DNA of 64,000 nt from Akebia trifoliata (GCA_017979445.1 CM030717.1:16417288-16481287); one strand, 5' to 3'; positions 1-10,986 are shown, counted from the stretch's first letter. A program made the numbers and translations. The notes: generated by a model not told the origin, from the letters alone.

Positions 1-501
1 TATGTATTGGGCTAGGATTCCTAGACACAATCGATAGTCTCTAGTGGCTAACCAGGCTTCTGGTTTTACATTGATAGGATGACTGTGGGAGCGATACGGG
101 CCCAGTAAAGATATTAAATTCAATCTCCCGTTATGGACTAAGGCCTTGGCTTCTTCCTTGGAAATATTCAGTCCTATGACGAGGTCATCAGAATATCCGA
201 TCTTCAATGAGGACCTGACTAGAGGTCCTGAAGTGGATATCCCCATGATGCCACAATAGTCCTCGTGAGTGGGGCACAAGTGCATATGCCCTATATGGAA
301 TATATGAAGATAGGGGTTTCATCGCTTAGCCATAGCACATAAGAGGTTCCTATCTATCTCAAATTCGTGGAAGTAAAGAACACTCCTCAACATGAATCTT
401 CCAAAATTGATTTTCTCAACAGGGTGCATCCCTATGACGGTTGTTTTGACTAACTGGTCGATCGGGTTATTGCCAGCGGCTAACATCCTGGTTTGATACA
501 A
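1..501 (-). pseudogene. Tat/Ogre-type ORF1, DUF7745-like, partial, one internal stop
   Basis: Read on the minus strand, a coding frame starts near 486 (ATG at 484-486) and runs off the left edge, broken only by a TGA at 319-321. Downstream of the stop the frame stays open with protein-like composition. It contains NPYLHIFHIGHMHLCPTHED followed by a YCGIMGIS stretch. This resembles the plant DUF7745 fold, where an aromatic-rich strand precedes LTP-L-EY and a W-GLP-like motif. In Ogre/Tat elements an extra ORF of unknown function lies between the leader and gag. That is its position here, just downstream of T3's leader repeat. The stop falls where most relatives have Trp (TGG to TGA). Alternative: a captured host fragment. 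The family assignment is from memory of the motif pattern, not from a search. Confidence 0.5.
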
Positions 502-539
502 AAGGGTATTTTAGTACTCTTCCAAGGTCTATGTAAAAT

Positions 540-1660
540 ATCAATTTTTTATTTTCTTTTGAAAAATCGTGTTCTTATGAAAAATATTTTCTAGAAAATA
601 TTTTTTTTTAGAAAACAATACTTTTTCTGGAAAATACTTTCCCTTCGTAAACCATTTTTCTTCTTTGAAAATTTGATTTCTATTTCGATTTAAATGGCCC
701 GGCCCATCATGATTGTTGGATCGGGATGGACTGGGTCATTATTGTAAAAGAATGGATTCTTTATTGGGTCGGTTCACTCATTTTAATCAGTTAAAAGAAA
801 AAATTTAGTCCTTAAGGACAACCATACATTTTAATCTCATCATCCACATCATTCACATCAACCACAAAGTCTTATAAGGTTCCATTCAATAAACAACCCG
901 GGAACACCCACGATAAGTTCGAGTCGTGACCTACAAAGAAGGTTTCTAGACTCTAAGCTTACTACGTGCAGTGCATTTTATCTGGTCACCCTTGCCCAAA
1001 TCCACCTATATACCTCTCGATACGTGGTGACTTGGTTTGATATACCGTATAGGTGATAATCTAAAACTTCAACTCACTTCTCTGAAGCCGAAAACAACCA
1101 GTTTGATCCCCAGTTGAGAGGTGGCGCACGATGCTGAGCAAGGGCCCACTTAAATACCTCTCGTTTAGAATAAATGTAGTCTATCCCCCTCGTACAGTAG
1201 GGTACAGTGGGGCAGGATCTCGCTTAGGCACTGGTTTTGACCAAGAAGTACAATTGATGTACTTGGATTATCTTTTATATACCTACGAGTACGAGTCAAG
1301 AGTTGTATCTTTCATAAATGGTTTGGCATCCCACGAGGGGATCGATCACGTACTAGTACTACGTTGGCAATCGGGACATGTGACTGTGTGGCTCACAATA
1401 GGTCAAAGACTCAGGTCGCTCTAGCCTAGGTGCATCAATATACCTTTCAGAGTCACTTGATAAGACGGTACTGATGTCCCAGTTTGATATACCCTAAGGT
1501 ACGTGACTGGAGTTGTGGTTTTCATGAATGACGTCGCATCTTCGAAGAGATCGGGCCACGCACTAGTGCCACGTTAGCTATATGGGACGTGTAAGTGTGC
1601 AAAATAGTAAACGTGCATGTGGTGTGTGTAAAACGGGGTGGGGTGTGCCCGGGACCTTTT
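540..1660 (-). repeat. Family leader repeat, copy in T3
   Basis: The reverse complement of this stretch matches 5950-7150 in T1 over about 1.1 kb and 49925-50710 in T2 over about 0.8 kb. The shared parts include the GCACACCCCACCC block, palindromes around ACTAGT, and a stretch ending GGGTGTTCCCGGG. It carries no recognised domain. An ORF of 97 codons on the plus strand (1131-1424) recurs as antisense ORFs in the other two copies. Confidence 0.8.
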
Positions 1661-1874
1661 TCAAATAACTGGTTTCATGGGTCCAATTAAACCATACACG
1701 CAAAGGTATTACACCATACAAATAAATGCATATAATGACCAAGAAAAAACCATCCATATGGTTATATTAAAAATACGCACACCTCATGCATATATCAATT
1801 ATGGCAAATCAAGGAATATGGCATATAAAGATTGATCAGATCTAAACATTGCAACAGGCACAATTTTGTTTATA

Positions 1875-2010
1875 ATTTTTAAGGTCCAATCGAGGATTAT
1901 TTTGGGTGACCCTAAACAAGTTGATATCCCGAAGAACATCAAATTAAGAATGGAATGATATTCGTCAAGATAGGAAATTATGACCAACCCTTTTTTTTTA
2001 AAAGGTATAT
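1875..2010 (-). repeat. Leader inverted arm (3' arm) of T3
   Basis: The block around AATCGAGGATTATTTTGGGT and GACCCTAAAC is an imperfect inverted partner of 13270-13385, which is the arm nearest T3's 5' LTR. Similar arm pairs occur in T1 and T2. Similarity is only partial and was judged by eye. Confidence 0.45.
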
Positions 2011-3041
2011 GCATATATTCATATAGATATTTTAATAAAATAGAATAAAATAAACAAAACTATTACTTACCATTAACAAAACCTAAGCAAAAAATCTAAA
2101 AAAGAAATAAAAAAATTCTACTGCCACACCAATTTCTATGTTTGCAATAAAAAGCAAAATCTTGATATAATGTGCTAGGTAAAAATTGGTGTGTCAATAG
2201 AAGTTCATGAAGAAACCAAATAGCTATGTTAACTTTGTAGTCCAAACAACCTTCAATGTCATCTAAAGCACAAACAGATCCCAAAGAGATTCCCCAAATT
2301 CTTCAAGCCCTTCTGCCATTCTTCCGAGGAAATCGACCCAATTAATCCAAATTCTAAACGTAGCATTAGTCCACGAGTCTACAAATCGAAATTCATTGAT
2401 TTGAAGTCTTTTAAGCCTCAAAGATTTGAACCCAAAATTTCCTTTATGGTTGATTCTTGAAATCCACCCCAATTTTTTTTTTTTTTAAATAAAAAAGAAG
2501 GAATATTGGAATCAAACTTAATTAAATCGATATTGGAAGTAATGTAGAAACTAGAGTCGAAACGAAGAGAGTTGGCAAATCAAATTCCACCAAATGCATT
2601 ACAACAAAGGATAACATAACCCAAACATATCCAAGTGTGGATACAGAAACCTAAGAATATTCTCAATATTGTACCCAACAAGGAAGCGGTGGTCCACAAT
2701 CAATGAGCATTCTGTTAATTATTTTTTTTTTGTGCCTATAGTTCAGAACGACATACAGACTTGGTGAGTTCTGCAGCTTTCTTGTCGAAGACCAATGGGA
2801 AGCCAGACCCCACGAGATTAGAAAAGCAAAATCTTTACTTTTAGGTGAAATGCCCCAAAAAAACCAGTCCGTTCTGATCTCAAACTCATCGAGACCTTTT
2901 GCAACCCTTGTTTTTCAACCAAAGTTGCATGCAAAGATAGAGGAAGGAGAAGAACGTTGACAATACAAGAAATCCAAAGCAGTTTCTGAGCTTTGCCACC
3001 AAAAATCAGATCAAAACCAGCTGACTTAAATCCCTCTCTCT

Positions 3042-3046
3042 GTTTC
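3042..3046. other. Target-site duplication GTTTC, left copy (T1)
   Basis: GTTTC precedes the TGTAGACA start of T1's 5' LTR and recurs right after its 3' LTR end at 12699-12703. Five base pairs is the usual duplication for Ty3/Gypsy integrases. Confidence 0.85.
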
Positions 3047-3820
3047 TGTAGACATCTCATTTTTGCACTCGCCTGATTAATCAACTCTTCAACCCGATTG
3101 CAATGATTCCCAATGATGGATGTTATTTCTATTGCTTTATTTTGTTACCAGATATGTTTCAGAAATTCGGATGAGGTATCTCGAACTGACAAAACCTTGG
3201 AAACCACGCTACGCTAGGAAAATACGACCCAGAAACATAGAAATCATCATCTTGCAGACCAAAAAGAAGCTTCACGATAAAAATCACTAAAAATTGATCA
3301 AAGTACCAAAATACCCCTAACATCAAAACAATCCTAGAGCCTACGTTACGCTTAGGAAAATTCTCTCAAACACATAAAACAACAAATCGAAACCAAATAA
3401 ATTATTTCGCCAATTTTCATAGAATTCGACAAAATTACAAAAATGCCCCTCATAAAGTTCACGATCATCTCACACAAAAAATTTCATGAATAACACAAAA
3501 TAATATTTCCATTGAATTTTTTACGAAAAATCGATTCTAAAACATCCTAGAATATTAAAAACAAACTTAAAATGTGAAAAGTCATCTCCGGGGGCAAAAC
3601 GTTAATTTCATAATTAAAAATTTTGAAATTAATAAATAAAATATTAAATAATTAAAGTGAAACATTAATGAAATTAATTTAAAATTTTGAATTAAAAAAA
3701 TTGATCAATCGGACTTTCAAGTAAAATTGTTGAGGGTTCGTGAGATATTTATTTAAGGACCCCTCCATTTGGGGGTCCAAAGAATTAAAGATATAATAGA
3801 AGGGGGTTCTCCAAAAATTT

Positions 3821-3988
3821 AAAGTCAATCAAGAAAGACTAAAGTCAAGGTATTAAAGTCAATCAAGTGAGACTAAAGTCAAAATTAAAGTCAATTAAGC
3901 AAGACTGCAGTCAAGATATTAAGAGTCAATCAATTAAGACTAAAGTCAAAATATTAAAAGTTAATCAAATAAGACCAAAAGTCAAAAT
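3821..3988 (+). promoter_or_regulatory. W-box array in T1 5' LTR
   Basis: Nine AGTCAA hexamers, each TTGACT on the minus strand, sit in degenerate ~20 bp units of the type AAAGTCAATCAAGNAAGACT. TTGAC(C/T) is the established WRKY-binding W-box core. The array lies about 180-350 bp upstream of the TATA box. WRKY control is inferred; only the sites are seen. Confidence 0.6.
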
Positions 3989-4170
3989 CATAATAGAATT
4001 CTAATTAAATAATAACTCTATCTAATAGAGTTCTAACTAAAAAATAATTCTACCTAAAACAATTCTAATTAAATCACAACTCTACCTAAAACAATTTTAA
4101 CTAAAACACAACTCTAATTAAAAGAACTCTAATTAAATACTAACTCTATCCAAATCAACCCTAAAAAAAT

Positions 4171-4178
4171 CTATAAAT
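4171..4178 (+). promoter_or_regulatory. LTR TATA box (T1 5' LTR)
   Basis: CTATAAATAG, followed by GGGTG and CACACCC. The same box occurs in every LTR of the family: 12081-12088, 46979-46986, 57641-57650, and on the minus strand at 14186-14195. This is the likely core promoter of the element transcript. Confidence 0.75.
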
Positions 4179-4790
4179 AGGGGTGTTCACACCCTATTTT
4201 CGTATCAAATCAAAAACCCTAAGAGAAGTATGTTAAAAAACCTCCCTAGCCTCCCATAAATTCTAGTTTTGAAGGCCCAACTCCTTACCTAACACCCATA
4301 CTTCGATTTTAGCCTTAAAAACACCTAGAAGCCCTTCAAAAATACCCCAAAATCGATAACAAAATTCGAAGAATCCAGATCTAAGGAAGATATACCTTGC
4401 CTCGGAGATCCGAAATCAGATCCGGAGACAGAACGAAGTAAGGATAACGGTACAATGAGCAGTTTTATTGAATCTGAGGGAATAGAACTGTTGCGTTCAA
4501 AGGTAAAGTTTATTTTATTTTATTTTTCCTTTCTTTTTCTATCTAGGTTTTTGTTAGCAATGTAGACTTATTTGGGTTAAGTAGAGACCGGCATTGGCCG
4601 GGCAGGGTTGGTGCCTAACACCTTCCAACCCCGTAATGTGATCCCCGGATTCAGTTTTTCTTCGTAGATTAGTTTATTTGTATTTTAGAGTCAAAATTTG
4701 GTTCCTAGACCGTAATAACTAGGTGGCGACTCCCAAACCTCAAGGGTCAAAAGAGGATCCGCGCACCCTGCGGATCGAGGGCGCTTTCAG

Positions 4791-4808
4791 TGGCGACTCC
4801 ACTGGGGA
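4791..4808 (+). other. Primer binding site, T1 (Arg-tRNA type)
   Basis: TGGCGACTCCACTGGGGA begins one base after the LTR end and starts with TGG, the complement of the tRNA CCA tail. It resembles the Arg-tRNA primer site reported for Ogre elements. The exact tRNA was not checked. Confidence 0.75.
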
Positions 4809-4967
4809 CTATTGAGGATTAAACTTGAAAAACCCCAAGTATGGGAGCATTGCCAAGATGACCTAGTTTTTTTTTATTATTTAGTTCGATTTATTTTATT
4901 TATTTTTTTCTGTTTATTTATTTTTGTGACTTGATTGTAGATGATTTTGGGTATTGCTTTTTTTTTT

Positions 4968-5755
4968 CAATTAAGGATCACTTTTTGATGACCCCTAAAT
5001 AATGAAAGATTCAAATTGACATATGAAAATGATGGAATGATGAAGGTTGGGACAGTAATATTCAAACGTTTTTACAAAATATTCTAGTGAGAATTAAGTC
5101 TGAGAATCTCTTAATAAAACGTAGATCTCATCGAGTAGATTAATTTAGAACCTGAGTTCACTCAATTTCAATATCGGAAGCCTTAGATATCATCGATGCA
5201 AGTTCAATCTGTAAATCTGGAATTGTTGCTAAATGAAGGTTGGGACAGCAACGTTAAAACGTTTTCACAGAATATTCTAGTGAGAATTAAGTCTGGAAAC
5301 CTTTAGTAAAACGTAGATCTCATCGAGTAGATTAATTTAGAACCTGAGTTCACTCAATTTCATTATCAGAAGCTTTAGATATCATTGATGCAAGTTCAAT
5401 CTGTAAATCTGAAATTGTTTCTAAATGAAGGTTGGGACAGCAACGTTAAAACGTTTTTACAGAACATTCTGGTGAGAATTAAGTCTAGGCACCTTTAATA
5501 AAATGTAGATCTCATCGGGTAGATTAATTTAGAACTTGAGTTCACTTGATTTCGTTATCGGGAGCCTTAGATTTTATCGATGTAAGTTCGGATTGTATTT
5601 TCCAAATTCACAGAAAATCCGAATTTATCTAATGTTAGACAATTAATGTTTCTGAGAGTGAGCTCATCTCAACCATTGTCATTCTATCATCAATGTAACA
5701 TCTATTGGAATCTCGATTTATTTTGGATCACCCAAAAGTAACCCTTGATTAGACC
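4968..5755 (+). repeat. T1 leader: inverted arms around a 3 x 192 bp tandem repeat
   Basis: Copies start TGAAGGTTGGGACAG at 5041, 5234 and 5426, giving periods of 193 and 192 bp; the third ends near 5600. Flanking blocks at about 4968-5040 and 5645-5755 (AATTAAGGATCACT... and ...TGGATCACCC) are imperfect inverted partners. T2 and T3 lack the triplication but have equivalent arms. No coding signal is visible. Confidence 0.8.
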
Positions 5756-5949
5756 ATAGACAACAAATTTGTGGGCCTTTTTAATGTTGGATCAGATTAA
5801 TTATTATTTGTGTTATATGCCCATATAATGTGCCATGATCTCTACAGATATATTTGTGATGTGTTTGCTTTCATCTTAATTTCGATGTGATGGGTTTTAT
5901 ATTATTTTCTTGATCAATATTCATTTGATATCCATATGTGATGACATAA

Positions 5950-7200
5950 TTTGGCCCATGGGCACACCCCACCCTATTTTGCACACACCACATGCACGTT
6001 TACTGTTTTGCACACTTACACGTCCTATATAGCCAACGTGGCACTAGTGCGTGGCCCGATCTCTTCGGAGATGCGACGTCATTCATGAAAACCACAACTC
6101 CAGTCACGTACCTTAAGGTATATCAAACTGGGGCATCAATACCGTCTGATCAGGTGATTCTGAGAGATGTATTGATGCACCCAGGCTGGAGCGACCTGAG
6201 CCTTTTACCTATTGTGAACCACACAGTCACATGTCCCGATTGCCAACGTAGTACTAGTACGTGGTCGGTCCCCTCGTGGGATGCCAAACCATTTACAACT
6301 CTTGACACATACCCGTAGGTGTAAAAGATAATCTAAGTATATCAATTGCACTTCTTGGTCAAAACCGGTGCCTAAGCAAGATCTTGCCCCGTTGTACCCT
6401 ACTGTACGAGGGGGATAGACAACGTCAATTCTAGACGACAGGTATTTAAGTGGGCCCTTGCTCAGCATTGTGCGCCACCTCTCAACTGGAGATCAAACTG
6501 GCTGTTTTTGGCTTCAGAGAAGTGAATTGAGGTTTTAGATTATCACCTATACGGTATATCAAACCAAGTCACCACGTATCGAAAGGTATATAGGTGTGCC
6601 TGGGCAAGGGTGACCAGATAAAAAGGCATTGTACGTAGTAAGCTTAGAGTCTAGAAACCTTCCCTGTAGGTCACGACTAAAACTTATCGTGGGTGTTCCC
6701 GGGTTGTTCATTAAATGAGACTTTGTGATTGATGAATGTATGTGAAAGATGTGAATGTGTAGATCAGAACGTATGGTTGTCCTCAAGTTTTTATTTTACC
6801 TGATTAAAATGGGTGCACCGACCCAATAAAGAATCCATTTCTTGCAATAATTCATAATGACCCACTCCATCTCGATCTAACAATCATAATAGGCCGGGCC
6901 ATTTAGATCAAAATGGAAATCAAATCCTTTTCTAAATTCTGGTTCTAACCCATTTTAAAAGAAGAAAAATATTTTCTAGAAGAAAAGTGTTTTTCAGAAA
7001 AAATATTTTCCAAAAGAAAAGCAAATGAAGGAAATGATTTACAAAATATCTATTTTTGTATGAAAAATTTTTTAAATATGTTTTTACAAAAAATCTATTT
7101 TTGCATGGACCTTGAAAAATTATCAAAATATGTTGCAAAAAATAATCAGATTTGTGAAAATTTTTATATAATAAAAACATTATTTTCCAATAATTTTTAA
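5950..7200 (+). repeat. Family leader repeat, copy in T1
   Basis: Matches 49925-50710 (T2) directly and 540-1660 (T3) inverted. Internally it holds two diverged direct repeats of about 200 bp, each with a palindrome around ACTAGT (near 6045 and 6255) followed by a TCTTCGGAGAT or CCCTCGTGGGAT block. A 108-codon sense ORF (5992-6318) and an 87-codon antisense ORF (6205-6468) have counterparts in the other copies. The last ~250 bp is A/T-rich. Confidence 0.8.
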
Positions 7201-7289
7201 AAGTGCAATAAAATTATTTTCCTTCGAATAATCATTGAACAGATGAATTGTTTAATGGATTGGTGCACGAAATTCAATAAAATCTCAGG

Positions 7290-7700
7290 GTTCATTTAAA
7301 ATGTTATCAAGGGGGTGACACTAAAATTGGTTAAATTCGCCTTCAAAGAGGTTTAAGGGTTATCATTATACTGAAGCTCAATCGTCCATCGTCTAACTAG
7401 GGTTGTAAGTCCGATCAGTTAGAACAAACGTCAGTACCAAGACAACAGTTAGAAATAGCCTCAGAATTTCTCAATGTCGCCCAATTGTTCCTTGAAGATC
7501 ACCGTTCCTCAATCCTGTTGGTTGTAAGCAATATCTCAGTCCTTAGTCATAATCAAACTCATGTGGGTACTTGCCTTGAGTTTTCATGAGTCATTTGGGT
7601 CAGCTTGAGTCCTTTTTTCCAGCAAGGTCATGTCTTCCTTAGATTGAGTTTACTTTTTTCCTATTGAGTCAAGTTAGTTCATTGAGTCTATAGAGGTGTC
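7290..7700 (+). pseudogene. T1: decayed gag start and deletion scar
   Basis: 7350-7460 aligns by eye with T2 at about 51195-51310, where gag begins (GGGTTATCATT..., ...CAATCGGTTAGAACGAAC). In T1 the ATG context has become GAAATAGCC, and the rest of gag is absent. Sequence resumes homology near 7680, matching T2 at 52910. This supports loss of nearly all of gag. Confidence 0.6.
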
Positions 7701-7739
7701 TGTCGCCCCATCTGAAATTAAATAAAGAAAATTTTTGAA

Positions 7740-8180
7740 TACCTTGAGCGCATTAACGAGTTAACTAATAACTGGCTTCAAAGAGAAATTCCTCTAATAA
7801 GGAACCCCATTTGAATGAGAAGATAAATGTCTTGCTCGAGGAATTAAAGGTCATTGACCTCGGAACAAAAATAATTCTCAAGAAATTCAGATTGGAACTA
7901 ACTTATCCCCAGAAGAGCACAAAGAGATGATGAATTTATTCAGAAAATTCAAAAGACTTGCTTACATGGTCCTATGAGGATATGTCAGTTAAATTTGGAG
8001 TGTTGTTCAACGTGAAATATATACCCATCCTGTGAGAACACCAACCAAAATAGACTGACATAGCCAGAGGAGGGATTATAAAATTTATTAGTGCTGGAAT
8101 TTTAAAATCGATGGAATAGTTGAAGCAGTCAGTAAAAATCTCAAGACAATCATCGTCAAAATGTGACAATCACACATCAC
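7740..8180 (+). pseudogene. T1: remnant of the protease-RT linker and RT start
   Basis: Across frames, the translation contains QIGTNLSPEEHKEMMNLFRK followed closely by LLTWSYEDMS. In Tat/Athila polyproteins, an EEH-----L-- helix followed by -FAWSYEDM-G immediately precedes the RT palm domain. The palm, the YxDD motif and RNase H do not follow. Stops and frameshifts are frequent. T2 carries the same remnant at about 52960-53400, so the deletion predates both copies. Confidence 0.7.
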
Positions 8181-8229
8181 ACCGAGACTGGCCAGAGAAG
8201 TTACTATTCGCATTATGGACATATTACAC

Positions 8230-8625
8230 TTCAATACAGTCTTCTACTAGAGTCACTCTAGTATGATATGAAAGCAATCTTACCGGTTAAAAGGGAAAAT
8301 CTTGTATCTCAAGATCTTGATGGAAGTTAATTGTTAGAAACAGATTGGGTCTGTCAATGGAGAGGAGTCACTCGCATGTTTGACAAGAAAGTCAAAGTTC
8401 ATTACTTATGAGTCAAGGATCTAAGCATCAGACTACCAAAAAAAAAATAAAAAATTTGAGTACTCTTTCTCGATCCTAGAAAGTTTGAACCCAATTGGAG
8501 AGATTCAATCATTAAGGAAATATTATCTAGAAGAACTGTTACACTTCAAGATCATGATGGAATATAATTACCAGAACCAACCAACCTTGACCAAATCAAA
8601 CGGTACTACATTTAAGGAGGCCATC
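8230..8625 (+). pseudogene. T1: integrase C-terminal remnant
   Basis: Frames give an A-LPV-E entry, TDWVCQWRGVTRMFDKKVKV, then a FEPNW and TVTLQDHDG...LPEPTNLDQIKRYY pattern. This matches the Tat integrase end, where -AFDKKV-PR-FQVGDLVL is followed by GKF-PNWEGPY and a G-L-D-DG---P-N-D-LKKYY tail. The zinc-binding and DDE catalytic domains are missing. The remnant is joined almost directly to the RT-start remnant, so an internal deletion removed several kilobases of pol. Confidence 0.72.
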
Positions 8626-8739
8626 TTTGGCCAAATCAATTCTCCTGTTACCCAGTTTAATATATCATTTCTCAACCCTTTTGTAACATTTTTCAAAAAG
8701 AAAAATTATGCCTTTTTCTTTCTTAGCCCGATCACCTAA

Positions 8740-9960
8740 CCTAGGGGAGGGAAGTTTCGAACTACGTTTTGGTCTGATCCCAAAATTCTGGGGTACGTAA
8801 GCAACCTGAGAAGTTACTTCAGGCCCGACCACATCAAAATAAAAAAAATAAAAATAGATTCCCCGACAAAGAAAAAATCTAAAAAGAAAAAAATTGTCAA
8901 AGTGGGGAAGAAAATTCAAGGAAAAAGAAAATAATTTAAAAGGAAATGTCACACAAGGGTCATTTGGATTTTTTAGCCTCAAAATCCCTTTCTTTTTATA
9001 CCCAGTCCTAAGCTTACCCATGAAAGTCCTCCTAAGTACCATGCGAGAAGTCAAGGAAGATAGCAAAGCATGATCAGACAGTAATTCTAGAAGTTCAGAG
9101 GAGAAGAAAAAAAATGATGATGCTAAGTTGAAAACCCGAAAAGGGCGACTTAGGCAAAAATAAAGGCAAGCTCGCAAGGTTGAAAATCTGAAAGGACAAG
9201 TTTGGCAACAATCAGAGCCAAGAAAAAAGAAAGAGCTCGCTAGATCAAAAATCTGAAAAGGCGATCTTGGCAAAAACTAGAGCAAGCTCGCTAGATTGAA
9301 AACCTGAAAAGGCGATCTAGGCAAAAGTTAGAGCAACAAAGAAAAACAGAATAAAATCCCAAGCTGAGAGCGGTCCGAGCTAAAACATAAGAAGTCCGAA
9401 TAACCAAGTTCAATACTTAGCTTAAACAAGGCATAGATTGAAAAGCCACAAGTATCTTGTTTACGATCGATCTAAAAATGTTTACTCCCCCAAGTGAACC
9501 AAGAGAGATAAGGGTGAATTCTATGATGAGTCTCGAAAGGAAATAATTTTGTACTCTTGAGCCTGACTCAAAACCTTCAATAAAAAGTCAAAATTAAAAG
9601 TTAAACCTTTATTGCGCTTGCGGTAATTAAGGATTTTAAACTTTCATAAGAAGGGCACTTCCTTTTTCTAAAGAGTACAGTTTCCCCCCTTACACTAGGG
9701 GCATTTATTTTCAAATTATGTTCAATTATCCCGAGTGCAATGTTCCCTGTCAAACTAGGGGCATTTTGGTTCTGAAGTCTGGTCAATTTCAACCCCAAAG
9801 GATAAGGTTAACTTTGAATTAAAGGTTACCCTCTTGATAGCAATTTTGAAAACTCCTCAGATTCAAAGAGAGTTAAAATGTTTACCGGACCTTCATAAAA
9901 TCCAACTTTTTATTAAAAAAAAAAAATCAAATGCGAGGTTAATCCCCCGTTTGTTCCCTC
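8740..9960 (+). other. T1 3' untranslated region with ~60 bp tandem repeats
   Basis: Matches T2 53980-55125. At about 9115-9340 there are four degenerate copies of a ~60 bp unit (GCTCGCTAGATTGAAAACCT then GAAAAGGCGATCTAGGCAAA). At 9640-9790 the phrase ACTAGGGGCATTT occurs twice. A 202-codon antisense ORF (8665-9273) is Phe/Ser-rich, is broken in T2 and is treated as incidental. Confidence 0.65.
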
Positions 9961-9963
9961 AAA

Positions 9964-10670
9964 GCTTAGTTCATTATTCTTGCACCCTGGGCAGGTAGAA
10001 TAGAACTTCCTACAAAAGAAAAAAATTAGTTCATTACTCTTTCACCCTGGGCAGGTAGTGTAGGACTCTCAAAAAAATTAGTTCATTACTCTTTCACTCC
10101 GAGTAGGTAGAGCAGAACTTCCAAAAAAAAAAAAAAAATTTAGTTCATTACTCTTTCACCCTGGGCAGGTAGAGTAGGACTCCCAAAAAAATCAGTTCCT
10201 TACTCTTTCACTCCGAGTAGGTAGAGTAGAACTTCCCAAAATAATTAGTTCATTACTCTTTCACCCTAGGCAGGTAGAGTAGGACTCCCAAAACATTTAG
10301 TTCATTACTCTTTCACTCCGAGTAGGTAGAGTAGAACTTCCCAAAATAATTAGTTCATTACTCTTTCACCCTGGGCAGGTAGAGTAGGACTCTCAAAAAG
10401 CTTAGTTCATTACTCTTTCACCCTGGGCAGGTAGAGTAGAACTTCTAAAAAAAAAATTAGTTCATTACTCTTTCACCCTGGGCAGGTAGAGTAGGACTTC
10501 CAAAAGAAATTAGTTCATTACTCTTTCATTCCGAGTAGGTAGAGTAGAACTTCCAAAAAAAAAATTAATTCATTACTCTTTCACCCTGGGTAGGTAGAGT
10601 AGGACTTTCAAAAAATTAGTTTATTAATCGTTCACCTAGAGTAGGTAGAGGAAGACATTCAAATTTTGCT
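9964..10670 (+). repeat. Alternating ~52 bp tandem array, T1 (about 13 units)
   Basis: Units start TTAGTTCATTACTCTTTCA and end in a poly-A run. Two types alternate over most of the array: one with CCCTGGGCAGGTAGAGTAGG, the other with CTCCGAGTAGGTAGAGTAGA. This gives a dimeric repeat of about 104 bp. Alternation is lost at units 8-10, where three CCCTGGGC units are adjacent. T2 has a longer version at 55129-56135. Confidence 0.9.
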
Positions 10671-10959
10671 CAAATTATACTTAATTTTTTTTTCTCAATC
10701 TTTGCTCAGTTTCACACGGTACACACACTCACACTTGCACTTTTTAGTTTGGGAGAATTCTCTAAAATTCAAGGATTTGTCACTTCAGTGAGAGCTCTCG
10801 CTCAAGGACCTGACAACTTTTTAGTTCGGGGAGAGCTTTTCCTTCAAGGATCCGAACGCGTCGACGAATTGCTAAATCAGGCTGTAAAATGAACTGTCAC
10901 TAGCTTTGGCATTCGGATATCGCACTATCTACCAAAATAGATTTTGCTATCTAATTTGC

Positions 10960-10986
10960 TTCAACCCTCTGCCAAAGAGGGGCATC
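10960..10986 (+). other. Polypurine tract and 3' LTR junction, T1
   Basis: CCAAAGAGGGGCATC directly precedes TGTAGACACC. The same tract precedes T2's 3' LTR (56490-56504). A purine-rich tract at this position primes plus-strand synthesis. Confidence 0.75.

Larger units (their letters stand above)
1..3046 (-). mobile_element. T3, left part: Tat/Ogre-like element (5' leader and ORF1)
   Basis: This is the downstream part of a minus-strand LTR element whose 5' LTR lies at 13575-15323. The two parts were separated by insertion of T1. Evidence: T1 has the duplication GTTTC at both edges (3042-3046 and 12699-12703). Removing T1 gives an LTR-to-leader-repeat distance (about 2.25 kb) matching the same distance in T2 (about 2.3 kb). 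Content in minus-strand order: an unfamiliar leader (3046 to about 2000), the right inverted arm (about 2000-1875), the family leader repeat (about 1660-540), a poly-A/T-rich spacer (540-660), then ORF1. Short ORFs in 1638-3084 look incidental. The gag-pol part and 3' LTR lie outside the window. Confidence 0.75.
3047..4789 (+). repeat. T1 5' LTR (1743 bp)
   Basis: Starts TGTAGACATC and ends GGCGCTTTCA; direct partner of 10987-12698. U3 carries an array of nine AGTCAA sites (3821-3988), a second array of ~24 bp units with core ACTCTA (about 3995-4165), then a TATA box. Around 4590 lies a G/C-rich R/U5-like block (GACCGGCATTGGCC) shared by all LTRs of the family. Confidence 0.93.

Noticed and set aside
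2263..3084. Short minus-strand ORFs near 2263-2472 and 2818-3084
   Set aside because: Located in T3's leader; the second crosses the T1 insertion junction, so it cannot be ancestral.
8665..9273. 202-codon antisense ORF in T1's 3' region
   Set aside because: Phe/Ser/Leu-rich product of the A-rich 3' untranslated region and its ~60 bp repeats; the T2 counterpart is broken into several frames.
9964..10670. Regular spaced repeats that superficially resemble a CRISPR array
   Set aside because: Units are ~52 bp with no unique spacers, poly-A links and two alternating forms, inside an LTR element of a plant genome.
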